Positions 9,967 through 23,504 are shown, counted from the first letter of the stretch. The stretch is 64,000 bases of DNA from Candidatus Gallipaludibacter merdavium (GCA_017694875.1 JADIMG010000092.1:1-64000); one strand, 5' to 3'. Numbers and translations: made by a program. The notes: generated by a model not told the origin, from the sequence alone.

Positions 9967-10170
9967 AGAAGAACGATTGATTTAGAGCACAAAGACAAAT
10001 GATTTTGATAGCTTTTTAGGAAATTATGCCAAAGTAAAACGACATAGAGACACATATCCAATTAATATTAATTAGAACGACACACAATAACAATTTAAAC
10101 ATACAACCAATCATATTTGTTTTTTATTTTTTTTATATAGTCACATCCATATCCATTTAAAATTTAATTT

Positions 10171-10178
10171 TACCTTTG
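10171..10178 (+). promoter_or_regulatory. Probable -7 box for the glycan island
   Basis: TACCTTTG, the only TAnnTTTG match I found in front of the four-gene island. No clear TTTG lies 19-21 bases upstream; that stretch is T-rich. Used as a promoter, it would leave a 5' untranslated leader of about 145 bases, A-rich and without an obvious hairpin, before the ATG at 10330. Confidence 0.5.
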
Positions 10179-10329
10179 CACTTGCATAAACAACAAATTT
10201 AACAATTACATCAACTTTAATATCAACAAGCTTTTTTATTATCAAATCACATGTACTACCCAAAACAATATATGTCAACCTCAGACAAAAACACATAAAA
10301 AAATAGAACCCATAAACTTAACATTTAAA

Positions 10330-11970
10330 ATGTCTATGCAAAAAAACGAAAAAAATAGGAATACCGTAACACATAACAAAAAAATTAATATTGGTGTAAT
10401 AATTGCCACCTCAAATGGTAGGACCGAATTATTGTTTTCCCGTTCTTTAAAATCAGTTTTAGATCAAAGTTTATTACCCGATTATATACTCATAGTAGAT
10501 GATAACAACAATAATGTACATAGCCATGAAATACAAGAACGCATCCGCACATTACAGAAAAAATCACACAACACATCCATATATTATTCTCGTAACACAC
10601 ATACCAAAGGAATGAGTGGAACCGGTTCTTGGAATACAGGTTTCTCATGGTATGACAACAAGTTTAAAGAAAATGATTATATAGCTATACTTGATGATGA
10701 TGATAGCTGGGACAAAACATATATAGAAAAATGTATTCAACGTATTAATATGTGTGATCACTTTCCAGATCAAATAGCAGCGTATTTAAAACGAAGTGAC
10801 AGTAACAATGCAAGTATATTTTCACATGACGACATCACAATATCCAATTTTTTAATTAGAAACCCTGGTATTCAAGGCAGCAATATGTTTTTTAGATTTG
10901 GCATCATAAAAAAAACAGGAGGATTTGACGAACACCTTCAAAGCTGTACTGATCGTGATTTTATGATCAACATCTTAATGACTTTACCCTGCCACCACAT
11001 AGAAATAATTCCAGAAATATTAATTAGACATTTTTCCCATCCTTTATCCGTTACCCATGACTTTGCAAAAAAAACAAAGGGTTTAGATGTCTTTTACAGA
11101 AAACACATTGCTCTATATACACAAGATGTCCTAGACAAGAGTTTAGTACGCTCTGAAATGCTATTTAAATATCCAAATTCTAATAACATAAAGAAATTAT
11201 GGAAGCTCGTACACTTACATTCACAAACTCCCAAAATTGTTATTGGAGTTGCTGTACATAACAGCCAAAAAACATTATTACAATGTATCAAATCTATATT
11301 ACAACAACAAAACATAAAATCTGAAATATGGACACTTGTCATGGATGATTCTTCATCAGACAATTGGAAAGATACAATTCAACAAGAATTAGAATCAGAA
11401 AAAATAATTTATTGGAATGAATCCTTTATGAATGTTTCAAAGACAAGAAATTGCATAAACTCTTTCATAAAAGAATATTTTGGAAATGTAAAATTAATTG
11501 GTCGGCTTGATTCTGATGACGAATTTGCTCATCCTTATGTACTTTCTGAAATTGAGAAAATAAAGGACAATACAGACGCAGACTATATTATTGCTGGCAA
11601 TTATCTAAAACAAGAGGGTAAAATTCTCGGGAATGTCAACTATGCAAATCAGGAGCTTTTAAATCATAAATATTTATTAAATCGTTTAAAGCAGATGGCT
11701 GAAGGAACTGCCAAAAACGAATTACCTTCATGCAATCTATTCATGTCACCTAAGTACATACAAAAATATCCCAATATACCTAGTGCTGAAGATCATTATT
11801 TAACAGCAAAAATATTATGGAACAGAGACAAGAGATGTGTAATTTTAGCAGACAAAATTATAGCCACAATATATAGCTTAGATGGAAATCTAACATATAA
11901 AAACAAACAAAATAACAAACACAAACAAGCGCGAATAAAAATCTACAATGAGATTAAGAAATGGAAATAG
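10330..11970 (+). CDS. Double-domain GT2 glycosyltransferase
   Basis: A 546-residue cytoplasmic protein with two GT-A domains in tandem. Domain 1 (about residues 20-240) opens with INIGVIIATSNGR, has VDD at 56-58 and a metal-binding DDDD at 122-125. Domain 2 (about 301-500) opens with PKIVIGVAVHNSQ, has MDDSSSD near 338 and the nucleotide-sugar/metal motif RLDSDDE at 392-398. No transmembrane segment is visible. GT2 enzymes of this kind transfer sugars from UDP-linked donors during surface-glycan assembly; donor and acceptor are unknown. Its last 10 bases overlap the start of the next gene, implying coupled translation. The gene is visibly more AT-rich than its flanks, like the whole island. 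Two ATGs (10330, 10336) are possible starts. Confidence 0.85.
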   Translation: MSMQKNEKNRNTVTHNKKINIGVIIATSNGRTELLFSRSLKSVLDQSLLPDYILIVDDNNNNVHSHEIQERIRTLQKKSHNTSIYYSRNTHTKGMSGTGSWNTGFSWYDNKFKENDYIAILDDDDSWDKTYIEKCIQRINMCDHFPDQIAAYLKRSDSNNASIFSHDDITISNFLIRNPGIQGSNMFFRFGIIKKTGGFDEHLQSCTDRDFMINILMTLPCHHIEIIPEILIRHFSHPLSVTHDFAKKTKGLDVFYRKHIALYTQDVLDKSLVRSEMLFKYPNSNNIKKLWKLVHLHSQTPKIVIGVAVHNSQKTLLQCIKSILQQQNIKSEIWTLVMDDSSSDNWKDTIQQELESEKIIYWNESFMNVSKTRNCINSFIKEYFGNVKLIGRLDSDDEFAHPYVLSEIEKIKDNTDADYIIAGNYLKQEGKILGNVNYANQELLNHKYLLNRLKQMAEGTAKNELPSCNLFMSPKYIQKYPNIPSAEDHYLTAKILWNRDKRCVILADKIIATIYSLDGNLTYKNKQNNKHKQARIKIYNEIKKWK

Positions 11971-14900
11971 CAAAAAAAATTATTACGGCAAAAAAAATCT
12001 TACAAGACCATGGAATAGCAGATTTAAAATATCTAGGACATGGTACTAAAGGAATTGTATTTCACAACAATACATGGGTATACAAAATCATTATACCATC
12101 ATGTAAAAGTGAAGACACATCAGAAATATTGTCATCACTTCATTTTTTCCTAAAAAAAGAAACATATTTGAGTTTCTACCAAATAGAAGAACTTATCAAA
12201 ACCAATGAAGGCTATATTATTCAAAAATACAAATACGAAGAATCTGAAAAAGTCACAGAGATGTCAGAACATGACATAATCATGTTTCTAACCGAATGCT
12301 GGCAAAAGAAAATCGTCGTCAAAGACTGCAAAAAAGAAAACTTCATTCGGGTAAATAAACAGCTCAAACTAATTGACATGGACTCTTGTGTGGCATACAA
12401 TGACAACTTATTCTTAAATGCATGCGCAAGATTATATTTATATACAAACTTTCCCAACCACCCAAACATTACCAAATTACAGCGAAGCGCCATCAATAAT
12501 TTCGAAATCAAAGAGTTAGAAGACTTAAGAATTTTCGTTAACAAAGTATTTGCCAATATTATATATTCCGAATCTGCCTCTGAAATTACATCATTAAAGT
12601 TTTCGCCACAAAAAGACTTTGTGTATGAGCAATACTCCACAAAGAATCTACCTAATCTCGAAAAGCTTTTTTTTAATAAGCTCAAGCAATGCTTATATTT
12701 ATGCGATATTCAAATAGAAGACATACAGTTATCAGATTCTAATACATTTGAAACAAGACATCTTCATATAGGATACAGAAAACTATTAGAAGACATCCAT
12801 GATATTACATTATTAATAAAAACCTGTGCCATGGACGTTGCCACCATTGAACAGAACGTCAAGCACATCGTAAGACAATTATCGTCTCCTAGAACATTTA
12901 AAGAAATCGTTATTGTAATTGATTCTAAACAAACAAATTTTTTAAGGCAATATACAGAGAAATCAAATTACAACAGAACAATAGAAATAATATCACAATT
13001 ACAGAAAGATAACATCATTGATAGATTTATCATTTATGACCCCCAAACAAATAAGCGCATAAATAAAGATTGGTTCAACATAGAATCTGATTTCAGTCAC
13101 TCTTCCAAAAATATTCCCATTGCTTCACAATTATATGGTTTTGAGAATTGTACCAGCAAATACATTCTGCAAGCGGATAGCGATGTACTTATTGGCAGAA
13201 AAGATCTCACGCATGATTTTCTTTCCGACATGGTCACTGAGCTTGTAAAAAATGAAAAAGTCATATCTGTTGGCTTTAATATATACAACTCAGAAAGTAA
13301 ACCATATTTCGGATTTGAAAACGGAGGGTTTGTACCTGAAGTTAGATTCGGATTAATACACAAAGAAAGATTATTAAAATTGCGCCCACTGCCAAATTCT
13401 CTCAACCATGCAGGAATATTAAATCTCTCATGGTATCGCTCATTGGAACAACATCAAAAAACAACAGGATATTGTTCCATAAGAGGTGGGGACAATCGCA
13501 CATTTTACATCCACCCACAAAACTACAGAAAAAGAAGTCATTATGCATGGATGCTTATTCTAGACAGAGTTGAACAGTTGGAAATTCCACCATGCCAATA
13601 TAACCATTTTGATTGTGAAGGATCATTCTATGATTGGTGCAGTCCCAAACGAAATGAAAAGATGGTTATTCTATCATGTTTTAAAAATGTAAGCCCGGAA
13701 AAATTTTTACGCTTTTGGTATTCTTTGATAAGTCAGACCTATACAGATTTCGGCATTATTTTATATGATGATAATTCTGACAATGGAATATCTACTCTAA
13801 TCGAACACACAATTAAATCCCATAAAAATAAAGTCACTTTAATTAGGAATAGAAATACTCAGAAAAAAATCAAGAATATATATCTTGCATTAAGCAAATA
13901 TTGCAGCAACGAGGACTCAATTATCGTATGCGTTGATGCCGATGATGCACTAATAGGGAAACATGTCCTTGAAGATGTATATAATGTATACTTACACAGG
14001 GAAGTTGATATGACTTGCGGAAGAGTTCATCAAACTTATCGTATTCAAGCACATTATCGTTACCCTGTTGATTTCGTAAATCCACGTACATATGAAGGAA
14101 ACACATGGCAACATTTGAAAACTTTCAAAAAATATCTTTTTGATTCTATTCCGGTCCATTATTTCAAATATGACGAACAAAAAAAAATCTCTCAAAGAGA
14201 ATGGCTCGAAACATGTGACGATTATGCATTTATGATACCAATAACAGAAATGAGTAAATCTCCTTATCAAATGGAATTCATCAATTATTATTATGAAAGA
14301 GATTACAATAAACGCAATGAGAATAGAACTATTAAAGACAAATGTATTGAAGAAACATTGAGAAAGAAGCCACTAACCCCTTCTAACGTCAAAAGAGGGC
14401 GAATTGCTTTTAACGCTAATATAAATCAGATAGAAATTGATATTACTTTTGATTGTAATCTCAAATGTAAAGGTTGTAATCGCTCATGCGGATTGGCCCC
14501 ATCAAAAGAGATGATGAGCGTCACAGATATTGTTAATTTCATCCAAGAAAGCATCAATAACAACAAAAAGTGGAAACGCATTAATATTCTTGGCGGTGAG
14601 CCAACAATACATCCAAATATTATTCAAATAATGGAACATCTACAAAATGATTATGCCGACAAGTTTAATCCTGATGTTGATATCCAATTTGTGTCAAATG
14701 GCTTAACAAAAAAGAGCCGCGAAATTTGTGATATCATAGAAAAAAGATTTAGTAATGTGCAAATTGATAGAGAATCATATAAAACGAAGAACTCCATTGA
14801 TTACTTTTCACCCTTTTGCGATGCACCATGTGATGATCCAACCTTTGAAAATGCAGATTATTCAAGCGCTTGTTGGGTCGCTTCATGTTGTGGAATAGGT

Positions 14901-15182
14901 TTAAACAAAAACGGTTATTATGGCTGTTCTGTATGTGGAGGTATTGATCGTATTATTGGGAAAAATAAAGGGAAAAAACATTTGTCAGAACTTACTGAAG
15001 AAGTAATTAAAGAACACTTTTACATGTTTTGTAGGTATTGTGGAAATTTCAAACATTACGCCTCATCCAAAGGGAATTTTATTCCTCGATGCGAAAAAAG
15101 TCCTTTCAGAGAAATCATTTCACCTACATGGAAACAATTATACCTTGATTATAACAAAAAACAAAAAGCACATGAAGACTGA
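11961..15182 (+). CDS. Four-domain fusion: kinase-like, GT-A, GT-A and radical SAM
   Basis: A 1073-residue protein of unusual composition. Residues 1 to about 215 resemble a protein/sugar-kinase fold: glycine loop LGHGTKGIVF (25-34), YK (41-42), a catalytic-loop-like VKDCKKENF (120-128, D122 and N127) and DMD (139-141) in place of DFG. Residues about 275-560 form a GT-A domain with QADSD (404-408). Residues about 566-800 form a second GT2 domain (KMVILSCFKN, YDDNSD 602-607, VDADD 658-662). Residues about 822-1065 are a radical SAM domain with CNLKCKGC (C832, C836, C839), GGEP (878-881) and a cysteine-rich tail (C971, C976, C977, C989, C992, C1024, C1027, C1044) that could bind auxiliary clusters. 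It lies between a GT2 gene and two UDP-uronate enzymes, overlapping both neighbours. The reading frame is intact throughout. The combination suggests assembly, phosphorylation and radical-based modification of one glycan or glycoconjugate; this is inference. I do not recognise a characterised protein of this design. Confidence 0.85.
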   Translation: MEIAKKIITAKKILQDHGIADLKYLGHGTKGIVFHNNTWVYKIIIPSCKSEDTSEILSSLHFFLKKETYLSFYQIEELIKTNEGYIIQKYKYEESEKVTEMSEHDIIMFLTECWQKKIVVKDCKKENFIRVNKQLKLIDMDSCVAYNDNLFLNACARLYLYTNFPNHPNITKLQRSAINNFEIKELEDLRIFVNKVFANIIYSESASEITSLKFSPQKDFVYEQYSTKNLPNLEKLFFNKLKQCLYLCDIQIEDIQLSDSNTFETRHLHIGYRKLLEDIHDITLLIKTCAMDVATIEQNVKHIVRQLSSPRTFKEIVIVIDSKQTNFLRQYTEKSNYNRTIEIISQLQKDNIIDRFIIYDPQTNKRINKDWFNIESDFSHSSKNIPIASQLYGFENCTSKYILQADSDVLIGRKDLTHDFLSDMVTELVKNEKVISVGFNIYNSESKPYFGFENGGFVPEVRFGLIHKERLLKLRPLPNSLNHAGILNLSWYRSLEQHQKTTGYCSIRGGDNRTFYIHPQNYRKRSHYAWMLILDRVEQLEIPPCQYNHFDCEGSFYDWCSPKRNEKMVILSCFKNVSPEKFLRFWYSLISQTYTDFGIILYDDNSDNGISTLIEHTIKSHKNKVTLIRNRNTQKKIKNIYLALSKYCSNEDSIIVCVDADDALIGKHVLEDVYNVYLHREVDMTCGRVHQTYRIQAHYRYPVDFVNPRTYEGNTWQHLKTFKKYLFDSIPVHYFKYDEQKKISQREWLETCDDYAFMIPITEMSKSPYQMEFINYYYERDYNKRNENRTIKDKCIEETLRKKPLTPSNVKRGRIAFNANINQIEIDITFDCNLKCKGCNRSCGLAPSKEMMSVTDIVNFIQESINNNKKWKRINILGGEPTIHPNIIQIMEHLQNDYADKFNPDVDIQFVSNGLTKKSREICDIIEKRFSNVQIDRESYKTKNSIDYFSPFCDAPCDDPTFENADYSSACWVASCCGIGLNKNGYYGCSVCGGIDRIIGKNKGKKHLSELTEEVIKEHFYMFCRYCGNFKHYASSKGNFIPRCEKSPFREIISPTWKQLYLDYNKKQKAHED

Positions 15183-16122
15183 TAACGTTTTTTTAATAAC
15201 TGGAGGTGCTGGATTCATAGGATCACACTTATGCAGCTATTTATTACGAAAAGGGCATAAAGTCATTTGTTTAGATAACTTCGTCAGTGGCACAATGGAC
15301 AACATAAAACCCCTATTGTCAAATAATAATTTTCAATTAATAAAACAAAGCGTAATTGAACCAATAAGCTGTCATGCTGACATCATCATTAATTTAGCAA
15401 GCATCGCATCCCCTAAATTCTATCAAAAATATCCAATAGATACATTTAAAACCAATGTATATGGTGCTATTAATTTATTAGAACTTGCTAATAAAAGTAA
15501 CGCCATAATCTTGCAAGCATCTACGTCTGAGGTATACGGAGATCCGCAGCCACTCATTCAAAATGAAAAATATTGGGGCAACGTTAATCCAATTGGAATC
15601 AGAAGCTGTTACGACGAAGGAAAGAGAGCTGCAGAGTCCATCTTCATGGATTTCCATCGTATCTACCACACTAAAATAAAAATTGCAAGAATATTTAATT
15701 GCTATGGCCCAAAATTACGTTCTGATGACGGAAGAATTGTAAGTACATTTATTCTCCAAGCGCTAAAAAATAAAAATTTGACTGTATACGGAGATGGCAC
15801 TCAAACCAGATGTTTATGTTATATTGATGATATGTTAGAAGGAATTTATAAACTCATTCAATCTAATGATAGTATTATTGGCCCAATAAACCTCGGCAAT
15901 CCACAAGAACAATCAGTTATACAGATTGCAAAACTAATAATAGAACTAACAAATAGCAAATCAAACATCGAATACTATCCTTTACCCGCAGATGACCCTA
16001 AACATAGATGCCCAGACATTTCATTAGCTCAACAGCTATTAAATTGGAATCCAACTACCGACATTATCGAAGGAATAAAAAAAACCATTGCTTATTACCA
16101 AAACACAGAATTACCATCGTAG
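15172..16122 (+). CDS. NAD-dependent SDR, UDP-glucuronate decarboxylase (UDP-xylose synthase)-like
   Basis: A 316-residue extended short-chain dehydrogenase/reductase. The NAD-binding motif GGAGFIGS follows the start at 15172. TSEVYGDP, then RSCYDEGKRAAE with the catalytic Y-x3-K, and the tail phrase VYGDGTQTRCLCYIDD are the phrases typical of UDP-glucuronate decarboxylase, which makes UDP-xylose. I chose the ATG at 15172, which overlaps the previous gene by 11 bases, because the Rossmann strand starts 5 residues later; an in-frame upstream start would add 44 residues read from inside the fusion gene. The substrate assignment rests on motif similarity, so a related UDP-sugar decarboxylase or epimerase is possible. 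UDP-glucose dehydrogenase, which would supply the substrate, is not in the window. Confidence 0.82.
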   Translation: MKTDNVFLITGGAGFIGSHLCSYLLRKGHKVICLDNFVSGTMDNIKPLLSNNNFQLIKQSVIEPISCHADIIINLASIASPKFYQKYPIDTFKTNVYGAINLLELANKSNAIILQASTSEVYGDPQPLIQNEKYWGNVNPIGIRSCYDEGKRAAESIFMDFHRIYHTKIKIARIFNCYGPKLRSDDGRIVSTFILQALKNKNLTVYGDGTQTRCLCYIDDMLEGIYKLIQSNDSIIGPINLGNPQEQSVIQIAKLIIELTNSKSNIEYYPLPADDPKHRCPDISLAQQLLNWNPTTDIIEGIKKTIAYYQNTELPS

Positions 16123-16138
16123 AAAGTATATTTAAAAA

Positions 16139-17119
16139 ATGAACAAAATAATAATAACTGGAGCTGCGGGTTTTATTGGCCACGCATTAACAAAGTCTTT
16201 ACTTGCAAAAGGATTTTACGTTATTGGTATAGATTGTATGACTGGAGACTATAAACAAAAAGGAATAAAAGAATATCGTTTACATGAACTCCTGCAAGAA
16301 CCAAATTTTTCATATGTTAACCTTGACTTATCTTGTGACATTACATCATTAAATTCTTGTCTTATTGGATGCAACACCATAATCCATTTAGCAGCATCTG
16401 CAGGTGTAAGGGAATCCATGAAAGAACCTTCTATCTTTATACGTAATAACATATCCGCTTTTGCCAATATCATTGAATTAGCACATAAAAATGGAATCAA
16501 ACGATTCATATATGCGAGTTCAAGTAGTGTATATGGCAATAGAGAGATAGGTACAAATGGTTTAACTGAAGACGAGATAACCGACTGTCCACAAAGTGTA
16601 TATGCGATGACAAAAAAGTCAAATGAATTATTAGCTTATGTATATTCATCAGCATACAATATGCAAACAATCGGACTTAGATTATTCTCCGTATATGGCC
16701 CATATGGGCGACCAGATATGGCTCCTTGGATTTTTGCCAATTCCATATATGAAGACTCAATAGCCACAATCTATAATGAAGGAGAAATGCAACGTGATTT
16801 CACCTATATAGATGATGTAACAAATGCCATTATCTCAATCATAAATAAAACTATTAAAGACAAATATGTAATATATAATATTGGAGCATCAAATCCACAT
16901 AGTATCAATGAGCTTTATAAGATAATCGAAATGGAGATGAGAAAAAGTGGTAAATATCAATATAAAGCGACAAAAAATGGTGATGTCAAAGCCACCTTCG
17001 CTAATATAGACAGACTCAAGAAAAATTACGACATTAAATCTTTCACAAATATACATACTGGCCTCTCATCTTTTTGTTCATGGTTCCAAAAATATATGGC
17101 AGAAAAGACTAAAAAATAA
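16139..17119 (+). CDS. NAD-dependent SDR, UDP-glucuronate 4-epimerase-like
   Basis: A 326-residue extended SDR. GAAGFIGHAL gives the Rossmann fold. HLAASAGVRESM, YASSSSVYG, the catalytic YAMTKK, GLRLFSVYGPYGRPDMA and RDFTYIDD follow the pattern of UDP-glucuronate 4-epimerases (CapI/GAE type), which make UDP-galacturonate. GalE or another hexuronate epimerase remains possible. It is 16 bases after the previous SDR gene and closes the island. Both SDRs appear to work on UDP-glucuronate, so the island could supply UDP-xylose and UDP-galacturonate to the GT domains encoded upstream (inference). Confidence 0.82.
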   Translation: MNKIIITGAAGFIGHALTKSLLAKGFYVIGIDCMTGDYKQKGIKEYRLHELLQEPNFSYVNLDLSCDITSLNSCLIGCNTIIHLAASAGVRESMKEPSIFIRNNISAFANIIELAHKNGIKRFIYASSSSVYGNREIGTNGLTEDEITDCPQSVYAMTKKSNELLAYVYSSAYNMQTIGLRLFSVYGPYGRPDMAPWIFANSIYEDSIATIYNEGEMQRDFTYIDDVTNAIISIINKTIKDKYVIYNIGASNPHSINELYKIIEMEMRKSGKYQYKATKNGDVKATFANIDRLKKNYDIKSFTNIHTGLSSFCSWFQKYMAEKTKK

Positions 17120-17220
17120 ATTATTGGTTCAGATTAATACCCTTTTGTTATCAATATATTTTGCCATTGCCTATAAAATTCGCCATCTTTGTCAACAACA
17201 ACCTATAAAGACATTTGGAC

Positions 17221-17916
17221 ATGAAAAAACTTGTGGTTTTTACCGGTGCTGGGGTTTCTGCTGACAGCGGTATCAGCACATTCAGAGACAGCGACGGATT
17301 GTGGGCCAACTATCGCATAGAAGACGTATGCACACCCGAAGCATTGGAACACAATAGAAAAACTGTAATTGAGTTCTACAACATACGTCGCAAAGAGTTG
17401 CTGGAAAAGGAGCCCAACGCAGCACATAAAGCGATTGCTGACTTAGAAAAATATTTTGATGTACAAGTAATAACACAAAATATAGACGATCTGCATGAAC
17501 GGGCTGGCAGTCACCACATCACCCATCTTCATGGCGAGCTACGCAAACTCAGAAGCAGCAAAAACGATAAAGCCATTGTGCCCATTGAGGGTTGGGAGCA
17601 ACCATTGGAAGCACGTCATCCTGACGGTTCCTTATTACGACCACATGTAGTCTTTTTTGGAGAAGCCGTACCTATGTATGATGAAGCTGTAAAAATTACA
17701 CAAACTGCTGATATTTTTGTAGTCATCGGCACATCATTAGCTGTCTATCCAGCTGCTATGCTTGTGCGTTATGTACCGTCAAATGTTCCCATCTTTGTGG
17801 TTGACCCTGGACAGCCAGACATGTCTATTATACGTAATCCTGTAACATTCATCCAAAAGAGAGCTGCTATTGGAGTACCGGAGTTGGCCGAACTTTTGAA
17901 AAAAAAATACGCATAA
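17221..17916 (+). CDS. NAD-dependent protein deacylase, sirtuin (CobB-like, no zinc cysteines)
   Basis: A 231-residue Sir2-family deacylase that removes acyl groups from lysines using NAD. GAGVSADSGISTFRD (residues 9-23), TQNIDDLHERAG (85-96) and HLHGE (102-106, catalytic H104) are intact. Y53 and R56 in FYNIRR match the Tyr-x2-Arg pair of class III (desuccinylase/demalonylase type) sirtuins. The four zinc-binding cysteines normally found after the LHGE motif are absent; the only cysteine is C37. The loop is replaced by RSSKNDKAIVPIEGWEQ. The ATG at 17221 is preferred over a TTG two codons upstream. The next gene starts 6 bases after the stop. Confidence 0.9.
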   Translation: MKKLVVFTGAGVSADSGISTFRDSDGLWANYRIEDVCTPEALEHNRKTVIEFYNIRRKELLEKEPNAAHKAIADLEKYFDVQVITQNIDDLHERAGSHHITHLHGELRKLRSSKNDKAIVPIEGWEQPLEARHPDGSLLRPHVVFFGEAVPMYDEAVKITQTADIFVVIGTSLAVYPAAMLVRYVPSNVPIFVVDPGQPDMSIIRNPVTFIQKRAAIGVPELAELLKKKYA

Positions 17917-17922
17917 AGGTCA

Positions 17923-18996
17923 ATGCCGACAAGAAAAATCACCATATTATTAATTAGCATCCTATATTGCATAAGGATATCGGCCGAACGACCCAATTTA
18001 TTGTACAATGTCGATTTTCTGACCTATTTCGACAACAGGGAATATCATTCTGAATATCAAATACCACAAACAATCTTTTCTTTTCGCCTCTCACCAGAAA
18101 TTGGCATTGGAATCAATGACCGTTCTGGGGGCAGTCATCGTGTAATGGCAGGAATACACTATACACAGCCACTCGGAGCATATTGGGACAAAAGCAATTT
18201 TTCACCCATAGCCTATTACCGCTATGATTACAAAGGCATTAGGATTTCGTTGGGAAGTATTCCATATATACAACGCATTGAACGGTTGCCCGATTATCTG
18301 CTTTACGATTCCATTGCGTACGCAACCCCCAACATACGTGGTGCCCTACTATCTTATAGTTCCAATATTGGCTATGTCGAGTTCATGTGTGACTGGAGAG
18401 GATTCCGTTCGGACAAGACACGTGAAATGTTCAGACTTGTACTGAACGGATTGTACCATCACCATTGGCTGGAATTAGGTGGTTTAGCTCAAATAAACCA
18501 TAAAGCAGGCTTTGCTCCTCCTGCCCAACATGAGGGTGTATGCGATGATATTTATATCCAGCCACAAATAGGCATAAATCTATCGAAATATACACCATTA
18601 GACTCCATATGTTTAAGAGGAAGTTATATTATTGGTATACAACGCTATCGGGATATTCAATCAACTAAAATACCTCAAGGTGGTCTGATTGAGTTTTTTG
18701 CCAGATGGCGGTTTGTCGGATTAGAGAACACATTATATTTCGGTCAGAACCTTATGCCATTCTATTCCTATTACGGAAGTGACCTCAACCAAGGAGATCC
18801 ATTCTACAGATCGCCACTATATAATCGAACAGATCTCTTCCTCTATTTGATAAACAATAATTTTGTGAACTGCTATTTTTCCTGGAACATACATTACGAT
18901 GCACAAAGGATACAGCATCAGCAACAGCTAATTATAAGATTTTCCCTAGATGGACTTCACAAAAAAGAGAAGCTAAAAGGATTGTTTGACAAATAA
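17923..18996 (+). CDS. Uncharacterised outer-membrane beta-barrel-like protein
   Basis: A 357-residue protein with a short N-terminal signal-like stretch (KITILLISILYCIRISAE) and then many alternating, aromatic-rich strands such as YRYDYKGIRISLG and FFARWRFVG. It has no cytoplasmic enzyme motif I recognise. The pattern fits an outer-membrane beta-barrel or porin-like protein; no transport substrate can be named. It starts 6 bases after the sirtuin stop and is probably co-transcribed with it, an unexplained pairing. It converges on the yhcC-like gene, with only 15 bases between the two stops. Confidence 0.6.
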   Translation: MPTRKITILLISILYCIRISAERPNLLYNVDFLTYFDNREYHSEYQIPQTIFSFRLSPEIGIGINDRSGGSHRVMAGIHYTQPLGAYWDKSNFSPIAYYRYDYKGIRISLGSIPYIQRIERLPDYLLYDSIAYATPNIRGALLSYSSNIGYVEFMCDWRGFRSDKTREMFRLVLNGLYHHHWLELGGLAQINHKAGFAPPAQHEGVCDDIYIQPQIGINLSKYTPLDSICLRGSYIIGIQRYRDIQSTKIPQGGLIEFFARWRFVGLENTLYFGQNLMPFYSYYGSDLNQGDPFYRSPLYNRTDLFLYLINNNFVNCYFSWNIHYDAQRIQHQQQLIIRFSLDGLHKKEKLKGLFDK

Positions 18997-19011
18997 AAAC
19001 GGGAACATGTC

Positions 19012-23452
<4,441 letters not shown>

Positions 23453-23472
23453 CTGTATTACAAATAAGATGG

Positions 23473-23504
23473 CAAATATACGGAAAAGCTGTAGGGAGAA
23501 CAAA
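23473..23504 (-). promoter_or_regulatory. Promoter of the nuclease-ligA-yhcC operon
   Basis: Minus-strand TTTG (23504-23501), 20 bases, TATATTTG (23480-23473). The transcript would have a leader of about 15 bases. Confidence 0.75.

Noticed and set aside
15040-15171. An in-frame upstream start adding 44 residues to the first SDR.
   Set aside because: It lies inside the fusion gene in another frame and the Rossmann motif starts five residues after the ATG at 15172, as in relatives.
10330-17119. The island as a RiPP cluster because of the radical SAM domain.
   Set aside because: No short precursor-like frame, leader peptide, peptidase or exporter is visible; the GT and UDP-sugar genes point to glycan chemistry, though a short peptide in the A-rich leader cannot be fully excluded.
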